A stretch of DNA of 55,451 nt from Ignavibacteria bacterium (GTDB lineage: Bacteria; Bacteroidota; Ignavibacteria; Ch128b): contig JAOAHM010000051.1 in NCBI GenBank assembly GCA_026415235.1, positions 1 to 55,451 on the forward strand, written 5' to 3'. Positions within the stretch are counted from its first letter, which is position 1. Each line of letters begins with the position of its first letter. Below the pieces are notes generated by a model, which saw nothing but the letters and a program-made list of their open reading frames with translations, searched no databases and was not told where the DNA came from. Shown piece after piece: positions 19,463 through 28,876 of the stretch. A program made the translations under genes and the position numbers.

Positions 19463-19466
19463 ATCT

Positions 19467-19922
19467 ATGAATGAAATATTAGACAAAATAAGAATTCGCG
19501 TTGAACCTGTTCTGGAACGGTTAGATGCTTATTTAATAGACTTGACTTCTACAAAAGTCAAGAATGTATATCGTTATACTTTTTATATTGATAAAGATAC
19601 TTATGTGACAGTTGATGATTGTTCCACGATAAGTCGTGAGCTTGAAAAGATTTTAGTTGATGAAAATCTTATTTCACCAAGTGACCAAATTGAAGTATCT
19701 TCGCCTGGGGTTGATAGACCGTTGAAATATTTGAGACAATTCCCTAAGCATAAAGAAAAACATTTTTCAGTTACATTTAAAAGCAATGATAAAATGATAA
19801 CTAAGGAAATGATATTGAAGGATGTAGTGGATGAAACTTTGTATTTTGATGATAGAGGAAATATTCTCGAAATAAACTTCAATGATATTATAAAAGCTAA
19901 AACGCTAATAAAATTTAAGTGA
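19467..19922 (+). CDS. rimP: Ribosome maturation factor RimP
   Basis: The 151-residue protein helps assemble the 30S subunit. The N-terminal alpha/beta domain has the family motif VSSPGVDRPLKY, and VDDCSTISRELE is the conserved helix before it. The C-terminal SH3-like barrel ends in INFNDIIKAKTLIKF. An in-frame ATG at 19425 would add 14 residues, but that stretch lies on top of the terminator hairpin, so the start at 19467 is preferred. No Shine-Dalgarno sequence precedes it. It is the first gene of the conserved rimP-nusA-infB operon; nusA follows after 12 bp. Confidence 0.93.
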   Translation: MNEILDKIRIRVEPVLERLDAYLIDLTSTKVKNVYRYTFYIDKDTYVTVDDCSTISRELEKILVDENLISPSDQIEVSSPGVDRPLKYLRQFPKHKEKHFSVTFKSNDKMITKEMILKDVVDETLYFDDRGNILEINFNDIIKAKTLIKFK

Positions 19923-19934
19923 GAGGTAGTAAAA

Positions 19935-21185
19935 ATGAGTCAAGAAATTGTTGAAGCCTTTAGCCAGCTTGTAAAAGGAAAAGGATTTGATAAAGACATC
20001 CTCGTAGGAATTTTTGAGGAAGTGTTTTCGAATTTAATGGTTAAAAAGTTTGGTAATAAAGCACAGTTCGAAATAATAGTGAACTTGGAGAGAGGCGAAA
20101 TTCAAATTTTCTTAGAAAAAGAAATTGTTGAGAAGGTTAAAGATCCAAAAACTCAAATTTCACTTGAAGAAGTTCGCAAAAGAACCGATGAAGAATTTGA
20201 GATTGGTGATATCTATCCCGAAGAAATTGATGTAAAAGAGTTCGGTAAATTTTTTGATAGAAGGTTGATTAATCAAGCAAAACAACTTTTCAATCAAAAG
20301 TTGAGAGATCTGGAAAAGGAAATTGTCTACAAAGAGTATTCACAGAAAATTGGTGAAATTGTTGTTGGTGATATTTATCAAATTCGAAAGGATGAGATTT
20401 TAGTTAATCATAACAAGAACGAATTGATTTTACCACGAGAAGAGCAAATTCCGAAAGAAAAATATCGAAAAGGTGATGTAATTCGAGCAGTTATTAAAGA
20501 GGTTATCAAAGAAAAGAAAGGACCAAAAATTATTATATCTCGTGCAGATAACATGTTCCTTGCTCGATTATTTGAAATGGAAATTCCTGAGATTTATGAT
20601 GGTGTAGTGGAAATTAAAGCAATAGCTCGCGAACCTGGTGAAAGAGCTAAAGTTGCAGTAGTCTCAAATGATGAAAGAATTGATCCTGTTGGTGCTTGTG
20701 TTGGAATGAAAGGAGTAAGAATTCATTCTATCGTTAAAGAATTGAACAACGAAAACATTGATGTCATTCCTTGGTATGATGATAAAGAACAATTTTTAAA
20801 ACGAGCATTCTATCCAGCTAAAATTAAAAAAGTTGAAATTGACGAAGCAAACAAAAAAGCCATTATCTGGGCTGATGCAGATCAAGTATCTTTGATTGTT
20901 GGAAGAGGTGGACAAAATATTCGGTTGATTGGAAAATTAATTGGTTTTGATATTGATGTGATTCGTGAAGAAAAACCAATTGAAGAATATGAAATTGATA
21001 TTGAATTAATCGATTTCAAACAAGAGCTTGGCGAGGAAGTTTACCAGAAATTAATTGAAGCTGGTTATGATACAGCAATTGATGTATTGAAAGCTGGAAA
21101 AGAAAAAATTAAAGAGATAGAAGGATTTGATGACGAAAAAGTCGCTGAAATTTTCACTATCTTGAAAGAAGGATTTGAAGAATAA
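19935..21185 (+). CDS. nusA: Transcription termination/antitermination factor NusA
   Basis: The 416 residues give an N-terminal RNA-polymerase-binding domain (1-130), an S1 domain (about 137-205, starting GEIVVGDIYQI), two KH domains (about 225-350; DPVGACVGMKGVRIHSI and IVGRGGQNIRLIGKL) and a C-terminal helix-hairpin-helix region (about 360-416). The length is like NusA of species without the two long acidic repeats of Escherichia coli. NusA slows polymerase at hairpins, so the terminator just ahead of rimP could be a target for autoregulation. GAGAGGTAG provides the ribosome site. Confidence 0.96.
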   Translation: MSQEIVEAFSQLVKGKGFDKDILVGIFEEVFSNLMVKKFGNKAQFEIIVNLERGEIQIFLEKEIVEKVKDPKTQISLEEVRKRTDEEFEIGDIYPEEIDVKEFGKFFDRRLINQAKQLFNQKLRDLEKEIVYKEYSQKIGEIVVGDIYQIRKDEILVNHNKNELILPREEQIPKEKYRKGDVIRAVIKEVIKEKKGPKIIISRADNMFLARLFEMEIPEIYDGVVEIKAIAREPGERAKVAVVSNDERIDPVGACVGMKGVRIHSIVKELNNENIDVIPWYDDKEQFLKRAFYPAKIKKVEIDEANKKAIIWADADQVSLIVGRGGQNIRLIGKLIGFDIDVIREEKPIEEYEIDIELIDFKQELGEEVYQKLIEAGYDTAIDVLKAGKEKIKEIEGFDDEKVAEIFTILKEGFEE

Positions 21186-21202
21186 AAGTTATCAGGAACT
21201 AT

Positions 21203-24031
21203 ATGCCCGAACAAGAAACAAAAAAAACATATCAGATTTTTAAGGTCGCAAAAGAGCTAAACATCTCGGCTGAGAAAGTAATCGAATATCTTCAGAAAGA
21301 ACTGAAACTTGATGTAAAATCACATGCATCAAAGATTGATGAGAGCGCATATCAAAAGGTCTTAGAAAGATTCAACAAAGAATGGCAACTCGCTCAAACT
21401 AAAGAAAAAAAGCTTAAAGAACTTCGTGGCGAAAAAGAAGGCAAAGCCGAAAAGGCAAAGGACAAAAAGTCTGATACTTTTACTATTAGAACTGAGAAGA
21501 AAAAAGAAAAAACTGTTGTAACTACCACTGAAACCGAAGTAATCACAGAAGAACCGAAAACTCAGGAATTAGAAATAAAAACAGTTCCAGTAGAGACACA
21601 AGAGAAAGTTCAAGAAATAATATCTGAGAAAGACAAAAAGACAGAAGAAATCGTCACTCCTCAAGCTCAAATTGAAGAAACAAAAGTTGAAGAAGTTTTA
21701 GAAAAAGCACCTGAACCAATCGAAAAGTTTGAAGAGCCAGCTCAAGTTCAATCCAAAATTGAAGAAGTCATCAAGCCAACAGAGCAGAAAATTGAAGAAA
21801 AAGAAAAATTAAAAGAACCAGTAAAAGAAGAAAAGAACGAAAAAGCTATTACCTCTCTTGATAAGATTAAAAGCGAAATGAGAGGTCCAAAGGTTGTTGG
21901 TAAAATTGATATTGGAAAAGAAAAGAAAGATGAACCTACTGTTGTTTCACAATCAGAAGCAACTGTTGATGAAGAAAGTGATGGAAAAGCATTAAAGAAG
22001 AAAAAGAAAAAACCAAAAAAGAAACAACTCAGAGAAGTTCTTAAGAAAAAACAAACTATTGAAGAAGAACCAGCAAAAACCAAGAAAGTCAAAAAAAGTA
22101 AAATTAAAAACATTGATGAGCGTGAAATAGAAACAAGCATTCGAAAAACACTCGAGGCAATGGATGATTCAGGGCTATCGGTAAGAGCTGCTCTTCGAAA
22201 GAAAAAGAAAAAAGAACGCCTCGAGGAAATGAAAAAGCAGGAAGAGTTATTGGAAAAAGAAAAAACTATCCTGCGAGTTTCAGAATTCGTAACCGTCGGT
22301 GAATTAGCCAATCTTATCAATATACCTTCATCTGAAATTATTAAGAAGCTCTTCACTTATGGAATTGTTGCAACAATAAATCAACGTCTTGATAAAGATG
22401 CAATTCAACTTATTGCTGATGACTTTGGTTACACTGTCGAATTTCAAGACGAAATGATTACTACTGTAATTGAAGATGAAGCAGATCCACCAGAATCATT
22501 ACAACCAAGACCACCAATTGTTACTGTTATGGGTCATGTTGACCATGGAAAAACTTCTTTGCTCGATTATATCAGAAAGACACAAGTTGTTGCTGGAGAA
22601 GCTGGTGGAATTACTCAGCACATCGGTGCTTATAAAGTTGAATTACCAAATGGTAAACAAATTACTTTCATAGATACACCAGGTCACGAAGCTTTCACTG
22701 CAATGCGTGCTCGTGGTGCAAAAGTTACAGACATAGTTGTTTTGGTTGTTGCAGCAGATGATTCGGTTATGCCTCAAACAGTTGAAGCAATTAATCACGC
22801 TCAAGCTGCAGGTGTACCAATTATTGTTGCAATCAATAAAATTGATAAACCCACTGCAAATCCTGAAAGAATTCGTCAACAACTCGCTGAAAAAAATGTT
22901 CTTGTTGAAGAATATGGTGGAAGATATCAATCAGTTGAAATTTCGGCAAAGACAGGTCAAGGTGTAGATGTATTACTTGAAAAAATCTTAATTGAAGCTG
23001 AACTCCTTGATTTGAAAGCAAATCCAAATCGAAAAGCTCGTGGATTTGTTCTCGAAGTTAGACTCGAAAAAGGTCGTGGAATTGTTGCAAATGTTTTGAT
23101 ACTTAAGGGAACTCTTAAAGTAAATGACCCATTCGTTGCTGGTGTTGCTTATGGAAGAGTAAGAGCAATGTTTGATGAAAGAATGAATAAAGTAGATGTA
23201 GCAACTCCATCCACACCAGTTCAGATTTTAGGTTTTGATGAAATGCCTCAAGCTGGTGATGAATTCGTTTGTGTTGAATCTGAAAAGTTAGCTAAAGAAA
23301 TCGCAATTAAACGACAACAAATTAAACGAGAACAAGAATTACGAGCTACAAGAAGAATTACCCTAGAAGATATTTCGAAAGGTGCAAAGTTAGGTGAAGT
23401 AAAAGAATTGAAATTAATTGTTAAAGGTGATGTTGATGGTTCTGTTGAGGCATTATCCGATGCTCTCTTAAGATTATCAAATGAAGAAGTGAAGGTTCAA
23501 GTAATTCACAAAGGTGTTGGTGAAATTACCGAAACAGATGTCAACCTTGCTCTCGCATCAGATGCAATTATCATTGGTTTCCATGTTAGACCAAATTTAG
23601 ATGCAAGAAAATTAGCTGAGAAAGAAAAAATTGAAATTCGATTGTATGAAATTATTTATGATGCAATAAACGATATTAAGAAAGCTATTCAAGGAATGCT
23701 CGAACCAGAAGTATCTGAAGAAATTACTGCAACTGTTGAAGTTCGTGAAGTCTTCAAGATTTCAAAAGTTGGAACGATTGCTGGATGTTATGTTAAGGAT
23801 GGTAAAATACAAAGAAATAACAAGGTTAGAATTATTAGAAATGGAATTGTGATTTACACTGGTGAGATTGAAAGCTTAAAACGCTTCAAAGACGATGTTC
23901 GAGAAGTTGAAGCAAATAAAGAATGTGGAATTAAAATTGTCAACTTTAACGATATTAAAGTTGGTGATATTATCGAAGCCTTTAAGGTGGTCGAAAAACA
24001 GAGAGTGTTAGAAAATGTCAGTAAGAACTGA
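21203..24031 (+). CDS. infB: Translation initiation factor IF-2
   Basis: The 942-residue GTPase brings initiator tRNA to the ribosome. Residues 1-60 contain an IF2_N-like helix region. Residues 65-350 are a Lys/Glu/Pro-rich linker of low complexity. A second IF2_N domain (about 355-420) precedes the G domain, which has GHVDHGKT at 444-451, then DTPGHEAF and NKIDKP. The C-terminal domains II to IV are intact. The N-terminal linker varies widely among bacteria, so the length is not unusual. The gene overlaps rbfA by 17 bp. Confidence 0.97.
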   Translation: MPEQETKKTYQIFKVAKELNISAEKVIEYLQKELKLDVKSHASKIDESAYQKVLERFNKEWQLAQTKEKKLKELRGEKEGKAEKAKDKKSDTFTIRTEKKKEKTVVTTTETEVITEEPKTQELEIKTVPVETQEKVQEIISEKDKKTEEIVTPQAQIEETKVEEVLEKAPEPIEKFEEPAQVQSKIEEVIKPTEQKIEEKEKLKEPVKEEKNEKAITSLDKIKSEMRGPKVVGKIDIGKEKKDEPTVVSQSEATVDEESDGKALKKKKKKPKKKQLREVLKKKQTIEEEPAKTKKVKKSKIKNIDEREIETSIRKTLEAMDDSGLSVRAALRKKKKKERLEEMKKQEELLEKEKTILRVSEFVTVGELANLINIPSSEIIKKLFTYGIVATINQRLDKDAIQLIADDFGYTVEFQDEMITTVIEDEADPPESLQPRPPIVTVMGHVDHGKTSLLDYIRKTQVVAGEAGGITQHIGAYKVELPNGKQITFIDTPGHEAFTAMRARGAKVTDIVVLVVAADDSVMPQTVEAINHAQAAGVPIIVAINKIDKPTANPERIRQQLAEKNVLVEEYGGRYQSVEISAKTGQGVDVLLEKILIEAELLDLKANPNRKARGFVLEVRLEKGRGIVANVLILKGTLKVNDPFVAGVAYGRVRAMFDERMNKVDVATPSTPVQILGFDEMPQAGDEFVCVESEKLAKEIAIKRQQIKREQELRATRRITLEDISKGAKLGEVKELKLIVKGDVDGSVEALSDALLRLSNEEVKVQVIHKGVGEITETDVNLALASDAIIIGFHVRPNLDARKLAEKEKIEIRLYEIIYDAINDIKKAIQGMLEPEVSEEITATVEVREVFKISKVGTIAGCYVKDGKIQRNNKVRIIRNGIVIYTGEIESLKRFKDDVREVEANKECGIKIVNFNDIKVGDIIEAFKVVEKQRVLENVSKN

Positions 24032-24371
24032 GAAAGTTGCTGAGCTGATAAAAAAAGAACTAAGTATGATTTTACTTAGAGAGACTAATGACCCAGCACT
24101 TGGATTTGTAACTATTACTTCAGTTAAAGTTTCGGGTGACTTGCAGAACGCAAAAGTTTACATTTCAATTTTCGATCAGGATAAACGTAAAATCACTCTC
24201 GAACGATTAAATCATGCAAAAGGTCATTTCAGATCAAAACTTGCTGGTAGAATAAAAATTAGACGAGTGCCTGAATTATCATTTTATTATGACGATACTC
24301 TGGATTATGTTGATAATATCAATCGTTTGATAAAAAAGATTCATGAAGATAATAACGAAGAAAACAGTTGA
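24015..24371 (+). CDS. rbfA: Ribosome-binding factor A
   Basis: The 118-residue KH-like protein acts in 30S maturation and cold adaptation. It begins MSVRTEKVAELIKKELS, and later shows DPALGFVTITSVKVSGDLQNAKVYIS and the ending VPELSFYYDDTLDYVDNINRL, all characteristic. It overlaps infB at its 5' end and truB by 29 bp at its 3' end, so the three are translationally coupled in the normal gene order. Confidence 0.95.
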   Translation: MSVRTEKVAELIKKELSMILLRETNDPALGFVTITSVKVSGDLQNAKVYISIFDQDKRKITLERLNHAKGHFRSKLAGRIKIRRVPELSFYYDDTLDYVDNINRLIKKIHEDNNEENS

Positions 24372-25059
24372 TTTAAATGATATTGACTTTAACGAAGGTG
24401 CGGTGATTTTGATTAACAAACCAATTAAATGGACATCTTTTAGAGTTGTTGATAGAGTTCGAAGAATACTGAAAGTAAAGAAAGTTGGTCATGCTGGTAC
24501 TCTTGACCCACAGGCAACTGGTTTATTAATTCTTTGCACAGGGAAACTAACCAAATCACTTAGTGAATTTCAAAATCAGTTAAAAGAATACAGAGGAAAA
24601 ATTTATTTTGGCAAAACAACGCCTTCAATGGATTTGGAAACAATTGAATATGCAACTGATGAATTAGATATATCTTATTTAACGCTTGATTTAATTCGAG
24701 ATGGAGCAAAAAATTTTGTTGGTGAAATTGAACAAGTTCCACCAGCATATTCAGCAGTTTGGGTTAATGGAAAAAGAGCTTACGAACTTGCTCGTAAAGG
24801 GAAACCAGTTGACCTGAAAACTAAAAAAGTTTTCGTCCAAAAATTTGAAATCTTGGACTACAATCCACCACTCGCCGATTTTGTTGTTGTTTGTTCTAAA
24901 GGAACTTATGTAAGGTCTTTAGCAGCTGATTTAGGTAAATTTCTTGGATGTGGTGCTTTTCTATATCAACTTGAAAGAACAAGAATTGGTAATTTTTCTA
25001 TAGAAGACGCTATTGAAATTGATGAACTTAAAAACTTAGTCCAAAGAAGTGTTAACTGA
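24343..25059 (+). CDS. truB: tRNA pseudouridine-55 synthase TruB
   Basis: The 238-residue enzyme makes pseudouridine 55 in the T-loop of tRNAs. The catalytic aspartate lies in KVGHAGTLDPQATGLL. Other family blocks are INKPIKWTSF near the N-terminus, QVPPAYSAVWVNGKRAYELAR, and CSKGTYVRSLAADLG. It lacks a long C-terminal PUA-like extension, as is common. The 29-bp overlap with rbfA depends on the first ATG. The conserved core begins about 20 residues in, so a slightly later start cannot be excluded. Its stop overlaps the ribF ATG by one base. Confidence 0.95.
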   Translation: MKIITKKTVDLNDIDFNEGAVILINKPIKWTSFRVVDRVRRILKVKKVGHAGTLDPQATGLLILCTGKLTKSLSEFQNQLKEYRGKIYFGKTTPSMDLETIEYATDELDISYLTLDLIRDGAKNFVGEIEQVPPAYSAVWVNGKRAYELARKGKPVDLKTKKVFVQKFEILDYNPPLADFVVVCSKGTYVRSLAADLGKFLGCGAFLYQLERTRIGNFSIEDAIEIDELKNLVQRSVN

Positions 25060-26003
25060 TGAATGTTTATTATAGCATAGATGAAATAACAAAAGATAAG
25101 AATACAATTTTAACCGTCGGAACTTTTGATGGTGTACATCTCGGTCATAGAAAAATTATTAACGAGATGATTTATCAATCAGTCGAAAATAATTGTCGTA
25201 ATTTAATTTTAACTTTTGATCCACATCCACAAATTGTTCTCTCAAAAAATGATAGAATAAAAATTTTAACAACTCTTGAACAAAAACTTGAGTATTTAAA
25301 ATATCTTTCAGTTCAAAATGTACTTGTAATAAAATTTACCAAAGATTTTTCACAAATTGATTTCAAAACTTTTGTTGAAGAATATTTGGTGAATAAGATT
25401 GGAGTTCATACTGTTGTTGTTGGTTCTGACCATCATTTTGGAAAAAATCGAGAAGGAAATCCAGAAGTGTTAACCGAACTTGGTAAAAATTTTGGTTTCA
25501 ATGTAATTCAAGTCGAACCACTAATCTTTCATGGTCATAAGATTAGCAGTACTCGAATTAGAAAAGCACTTGCTGAGGGTAATGTTAAATTTGCCAATGA
25601 AATGCTTGGAAAGAAATACGAATTAAGAGGTAAAGTTGTAAGAGGAAATCAAAGAGGTACTCAAATCGGATTTCCAACAGCAAACATTGAATTGAATAAC
25701 AAAGATCAGTTAATTCCAGCTCGTGGTGTTTATTTCGTCGAGGTTGATGTAGCTGAAAAAAATTTTTATGGAATGATGAACATCGGTTTTAGACCAACAT
25801 TCAATAATACAACTGAGATTATGATGGAAGTTCATATCTTCTTTTTCAATGGAGATATTTATGATTATCCAATTACCATAAGATTTGTTGATAGATTGAG
25901 AGATGAGAAAAAATTTAGTTCTGTTGATGAGTTAAAAAATCAACTCATGCTTGATAAACAAGAGTGTTTTAAGAAGATTAATTCATTAACTGTATTTAAG
26001 TAA
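25059..26003 (+). CDS. ribF: Bifunctional riboflavin kinase/FAD synthetase
   Basis: The 314-residue enzyme makes FMN and then FAD. The N-terminal adenylyltransferase domain shows TVGTFDGVHLGHRKI and SSTRIRKALAEGNV. The C-terminal flavokinase domain shows RGNQRGTQIGFPTANIE and ARGVYFVEV, and the FRPTFNN segment. It is placed between truB and rpsO as in many bacteria. Confidence 0.95.
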   Translation: MNVYYSIDEITKDKNTILTVGTFDGVHLGHRKIINEMIYQSVENNCRNLILTFDPHPQIVLSKNDRIKILTTLEQKLEYLKYLSVQNVLVIKFTKDFSQIDFKTFVEEYLVNKIGVHTVVVGSDHHFGKNREGNPEVLTELGKNFGFNVIQVEPLIFHGHKISSTRIRKALAEGNVKFANEMLGKKYELRGKVVRGNQRGTQIGFPTANIELNNKDQLIPARGVYFVEVDVAEKNFYGMMNIGFRPTFNNTTEIMMEVHIFFFNGDIYDYPITIRFVDRLRDEKKFSSVDELKNQLMLDKQECFKKINSLTVFK

Positions 26004-26023
26004 TTAAATGTATGTTTAACAAT

Positions 26024-26047
26024 TAATACTGGTTAAATCTGGTATTA
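26024..26047 (+). promoter_or_regulatory. Small hairpin in the rpsO leader (possible S15 autoregulation site)
   Basis: TAATAC (26024-26029) pairs with GTATTA (26042-26047) around a 12-nt loop, 24 nt upstream of the S15 start codon. S15 is known to bind structured leaders of its own mRNA in several bacteria. The stem here is short and AT-rich, so this is only a suggestion. Confidence 0.25.
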
Positions 26048-26071
26048 CATTAAAAGAAAGGAGTAATAGCT

Positions 26072-26338
26072 ATGTTATCAAAAGAACAAAAACGAGAACT
26101 TATTTTGAAATATGGCGGAAGTGAGAAAAATACTGGTGCACCAGAAGTGCAAATTGCAATTCTAACTGCACGAATTAATGAACTCACAAAACATTTTGAA
26201 GAACACAAAAAAGACAACCATTCCCGAATGGGTTTGATTAAAATGGTTGGTAAAAGAAGAAGACTACTTAGATATTTACAAAACAAAGATATTGAAAGAT
26301 ATCGTAAGATAGTCGAGGAATTAAACTTAAGAAAGTAA
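26072..26338 (+). CDS. rpsO: Ribosomal protein S15
   Basis: The 88-residue protein is a complete S15. It shows the conserved block [20 protein letters not shown], then [20 protein letters not shown] and the ending [19 protein letters not shown] at 26057-26063 is a good ribosome site. It sits immediately before pnp, the usual arrangement. Confidence 0.97.
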   Translation: MLSKEQKRELILKYGGSEKNTGAPEVQIAILTARINELTKHFEEHKKDNHSRMGLIKMVGKRRRLLRYLQNKDIERYRKIVEELNLRK

Positions 26339-26339
26339 A

Positions 26340-28472
26340 ATGGTTGCGAATATGATAGTATTAAAAGAAATGGAATTAAACGGAAAGACTTTCTCACTTG
26401 AAGCTGGGAGATTTGCACGGCAAGCAAATGGCGCAGTAATGGTCAGTTTTGGCGATACAAAAGTCCTGGCTGTTGCTGTTGCAGCAGACGAAGCTGTCGT
26501 TGGTCAAGATTTCTTACCTTTATCTGTTGAATACAGAGAAAAGTACTCAGCAGTTGGAAAAATTCCTGGTGGTTTCATCAAAAGAGAAGGTAAACCAACT
26601 GAGAAAGAAATTCTTTCCGCTCGATTGATTGATCGACCAATTCGCCCTTTGTTTCCCAAAGGATACATGAACGAAACTCAAGTTGTTGTTCAAGTTTATT
26701 CATCAGATCAAGAACATGACCCAGATGTAATTGGTGCAGTTGGTGCTTCAGCAGCATTAGCAATTTCAGATATTCCCTTCGAAGGACCAATTGGTGAAGT
26801 TCGTGTTTGTTTGCTTGGTGATCAATTTATTGTTAATCCGACATACAAAGAAGTAGAAGAGTCCCGTCTTGAAATTGTTGTAGCTGGTACTGAAGATTCG
26901 ATTTTGATGGTTGAAGGTGAAGCAAGGGAAGTATCTGAAGAGACGATGCTCGAGGCTATCAAGTTTGGTCACGAGTACATCAAACAATTAGTTGCACTTC
27001 AAAAGGAATTGGTCGAAGAAATAGGGAAACAGAAAAAAACATTCGTAACCTATCCTGAAGAAGAAGAAATTATTAAAGCTGTCCGTGAGCTTTGTTACGA
27101 TAAAATCAATCAAGTGATTCACACTCCATCATCAAAAGAAGTTAGAAGAAACAATCTAAAGCAAATTAATCTTGAAACAATTGAAGCATTAAAAGAAAAA
27201 TTTCCAGAGCGTGAATTCTTGATAAAAGCCGCAATACATGATTTGGAAAGAGAATTAATGCGCAAGATGATTTTAGATGAAAGCATCAGATTAGATGGTC
27301 GTGGTCCAAAAGATATTCGACCAATCTATTGCGAAGTTGGATTATTACCAAGAACTCACGGCTCAGCTCTGTTCACTCGAGGCGAAACTCAAAGTTTAAC
27401 TACACTAACCTTAGGTACAAAATTAGACGAACAACTTGTTGAAGGTCTTTTACCTGAAGAGACAACAAAACGATTTATGCTTCACTACAACTTTCCTGCT
27501 TTCAGTGTAGGTGAAATTGGAAGATATCGTGAACCAGGCAGAAGAGAAATTGGTCACGGTAACTTAGCAGAAAGATCATTAAAAAATTTACTTCCTAAAG
27601 ATGAAGAATTCCCATATACAATTCGAGTTGTATCTGATATCTTAGAATCAAATGGTTCATCTTCCATGGCAACAGTTTGCGCAGGTTCGCTTGCGTTAAT
27701 GGATGGTGGTGTTCCGCTAAAAAAACCTGTTGCTGGAATTGCAATGGGTCTGATTTTAGAAAATGATAAGTATAAAATTTTAAGTGATATTCTCGGTGAT
27801 GAAGATCACCTTGGAGATATGGATTTCAAAGTTGCTGGAACTGAAGATGGAATTACTGGTTTCCAAATGGATATTAAAGTTAAAGGTATATCCTACGAAA
27901 TTATGGCTGAAGCATTGGCTCAAGCTAAAGAAGGAAGAATGTTTATTCTCTCCAAGATGAATGAAACTCTTTCTGCTCCAAGGTCACAAATTTCTAAGTA
28001 TGCGCCTCATCTTGTACAAATTAAAATTCCAATTGAAAAAATTGGTGCAGTAATTGGTCCAAGTGGTAAAATTATTCAAGCAATTCAAAGAGATACAAAG
28101 ACCGAAATTGTAATTGACCAAGATGGAACTGTAAACATTGCTTCATCAAATGAAGAGGATATTGAAGAAGCAATTGCAAGAATTAGATTGTTAACAGAAC
28201 CACCACAGATTGGAAAAATTTACAAAGCAACCGTGAAGAAGATTGTTGATTTTGGTGCTTTTGTTGAAATTGCTCCTGGTGTAGAAGGTTTACTTCACAT
28301 CTCTCAAATTGATCATAAAAAAGTGACCAAAATAGAGGATTATTTCAAAGTTGGTGAAAAGGTGGATGTTAAGTTAATTAAAATTGAAGACAATGGAAGG
28401 TTAGTCTTTAGTCGTAAAATTTTAATTCCACCTCCAGCTGAAATTAAAAAGTCAGAACCACCAAAGAAGTAA
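26340..28472 (+). CDS. pnp: Polynucleotide phosphorylase (PNPase)
   Basis: The 710-residue 3'-to-5' exoribonuclease degrades RNA with phosphate. It has two RNase PH-like domains (about 5-210 and 310-545). RLDGRGPKDIRPI opens the second, and the phosphate/catalytic region has LFTRGETQSL and DILGDEDHLGDMDFKVAGT. KH follows at about 555-615 (IGAVIGPSGKIIQAI) and S1 at about 620-695. The first ATG is 1 bp after the rpsO stop; another in-frame ATG lies four codons later (26352). Neither has a strong ribosome site, so translational coupling to rpsO is likely. The C-terminus is a short Pro/Lys tail. Confidence 0.97.
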   Translation: MVANMIVLKEMELNGKTFSLEAGRFARQANGAVMVSFGDTKVLAVAVAADEAVVGQDFLPLSVEYREKYSAVGKIPGGFIKREGKPTEKEILSARLIDRPIRPLFPKGYMNETQVVVQVYSSDQEHDPDVIGAVGASAALAISDIPFEGPIGEVRVCLLGDQFIVNPTYKEVEESRLEIVVAGTEDSILMVEGEAREVSEETMLEAIKFGHEYIKQLVALQKELVEEIGKQKKTFVTYPEEEEIIKAVRELCYDKINQVIHTPSSKEVRRNNLKQINLETIEALKEKFPEREFLIKAAIHDLERELMRKMILDESIRLDGRGPKDIRPIYCEVGLLPRTHGSALFTRGETQSLTTLTLGTKLDEQLVEGLLPEETTKRFMLHYNFPAFSVGEIGRYREPGRREIGHGNLAERSLKNLLPKDEEFPYTIRVVSDILESNGSSSMATVCAGSLALMDGGVPLKKPVAGIAMGLILENDKYKILSDILGDEDHLGDMDFKVAGTEDGITGFQMDIKVKGISYEIMAEALAQAKEGRMFILSKMNETLSAPRSQISKYAPHLVQIKIPIEKIGAVIGPSGKIIQAIQRDTKTEIVIDQDGTVNIASSNEEDIEEAIARIRLLTEPPQIGKIYKATVKKIVDFGAFVEIAPGVEGLLHISQIDHKKVTKIEDYFKVGEKVDVKLIKIEDNGRLVFSRKILIPPPAEIKKSEPPKK

Positions 28473-28876
28473 AAGCTATGTAAATTAAAATCGTATGTCT
28501 TGTTGTGATTTTATTCGTTTAAGATTAGATGTTATTGCTTCGGAATTTGTTAAAGTTATTCAATTCAAATTTTTGAAAAATATATTTTTCATTTTAGGTT
28601 CTATACTTTTTAGAAAAATTTTTTACATAGACAATTCTTCCATCAAATTTAATAAAGCAGGTTCCCGAGAAGTTAATTTCTTGGCTCCTGCTTTTTTAGA
28701 TATTATTAAGTTTTTTCATCATTCAGAAATAAGTCAAATCAGTAAAAGTTCAAATCCAATTTTCAAGAGTTTATTAATCAAAAAGTTTATCAAGAGTTTT
28801 TCTTTCATTTTTCTTCAACTTAAAATAATTAGGAAGGGTTTTTTAATTATAATCAAAAAGAGGTTTTTATATTTTT
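28473..28876. other. Non-coding spacer between pnp and rng
   Basis: These 404 bp are very AT-rich. Apart from the terminator at 28654-28697 and an AAAAGAGG ribosome site (28857-28864) for rng, I see no gene. An open frame covers much of it, but it has no ribosome site, a low-complexity Ile/Phe/Lys composition, and runs 140 bp into rng in another frame. Confidence 0.6.
28654..28697 (+). terminator. Terminator ending the rimP-pnp operon
   Basis: AAAGCAGG (28654-28661) pairs with CCTGCTTT (28687-28694), an inner stem (CCGAGAA with TTTCTTGG) extends it, and six T residues follow to 28697. It lies about 180 nt after the pnp stop codon, so the mRNA has a long 3' tail. Confidence 0.8.

Noticed and set aside
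19425-19466. Upstream ATG extending rimP by 14 residues
   Set aside because: The extension would be coded by the terminator hairpin and T-run and has no likeness to RimP N-termini.
21748-22356. Long minus-strand open frame (about 200 codons) opposite infB
   Set aside because: It is the complement of the Lys/Glu-rich linker of IF-2, giving a Ser/Phe-rich sequence. Typical antisense artefact.
26050-26427. Minus-strand open frame across rpsO and the start of pnp
   Set aside because: Lies entirely over two certain genes and has no family resemblance.
28848-28853. TATAAT hexamer as a promoter for rng
   Set aside because: No matching -35 at a workable distance, and transcription from it would start on top of the ribosome site. 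In DNA this AT-rich the hexamer is expected by chance.
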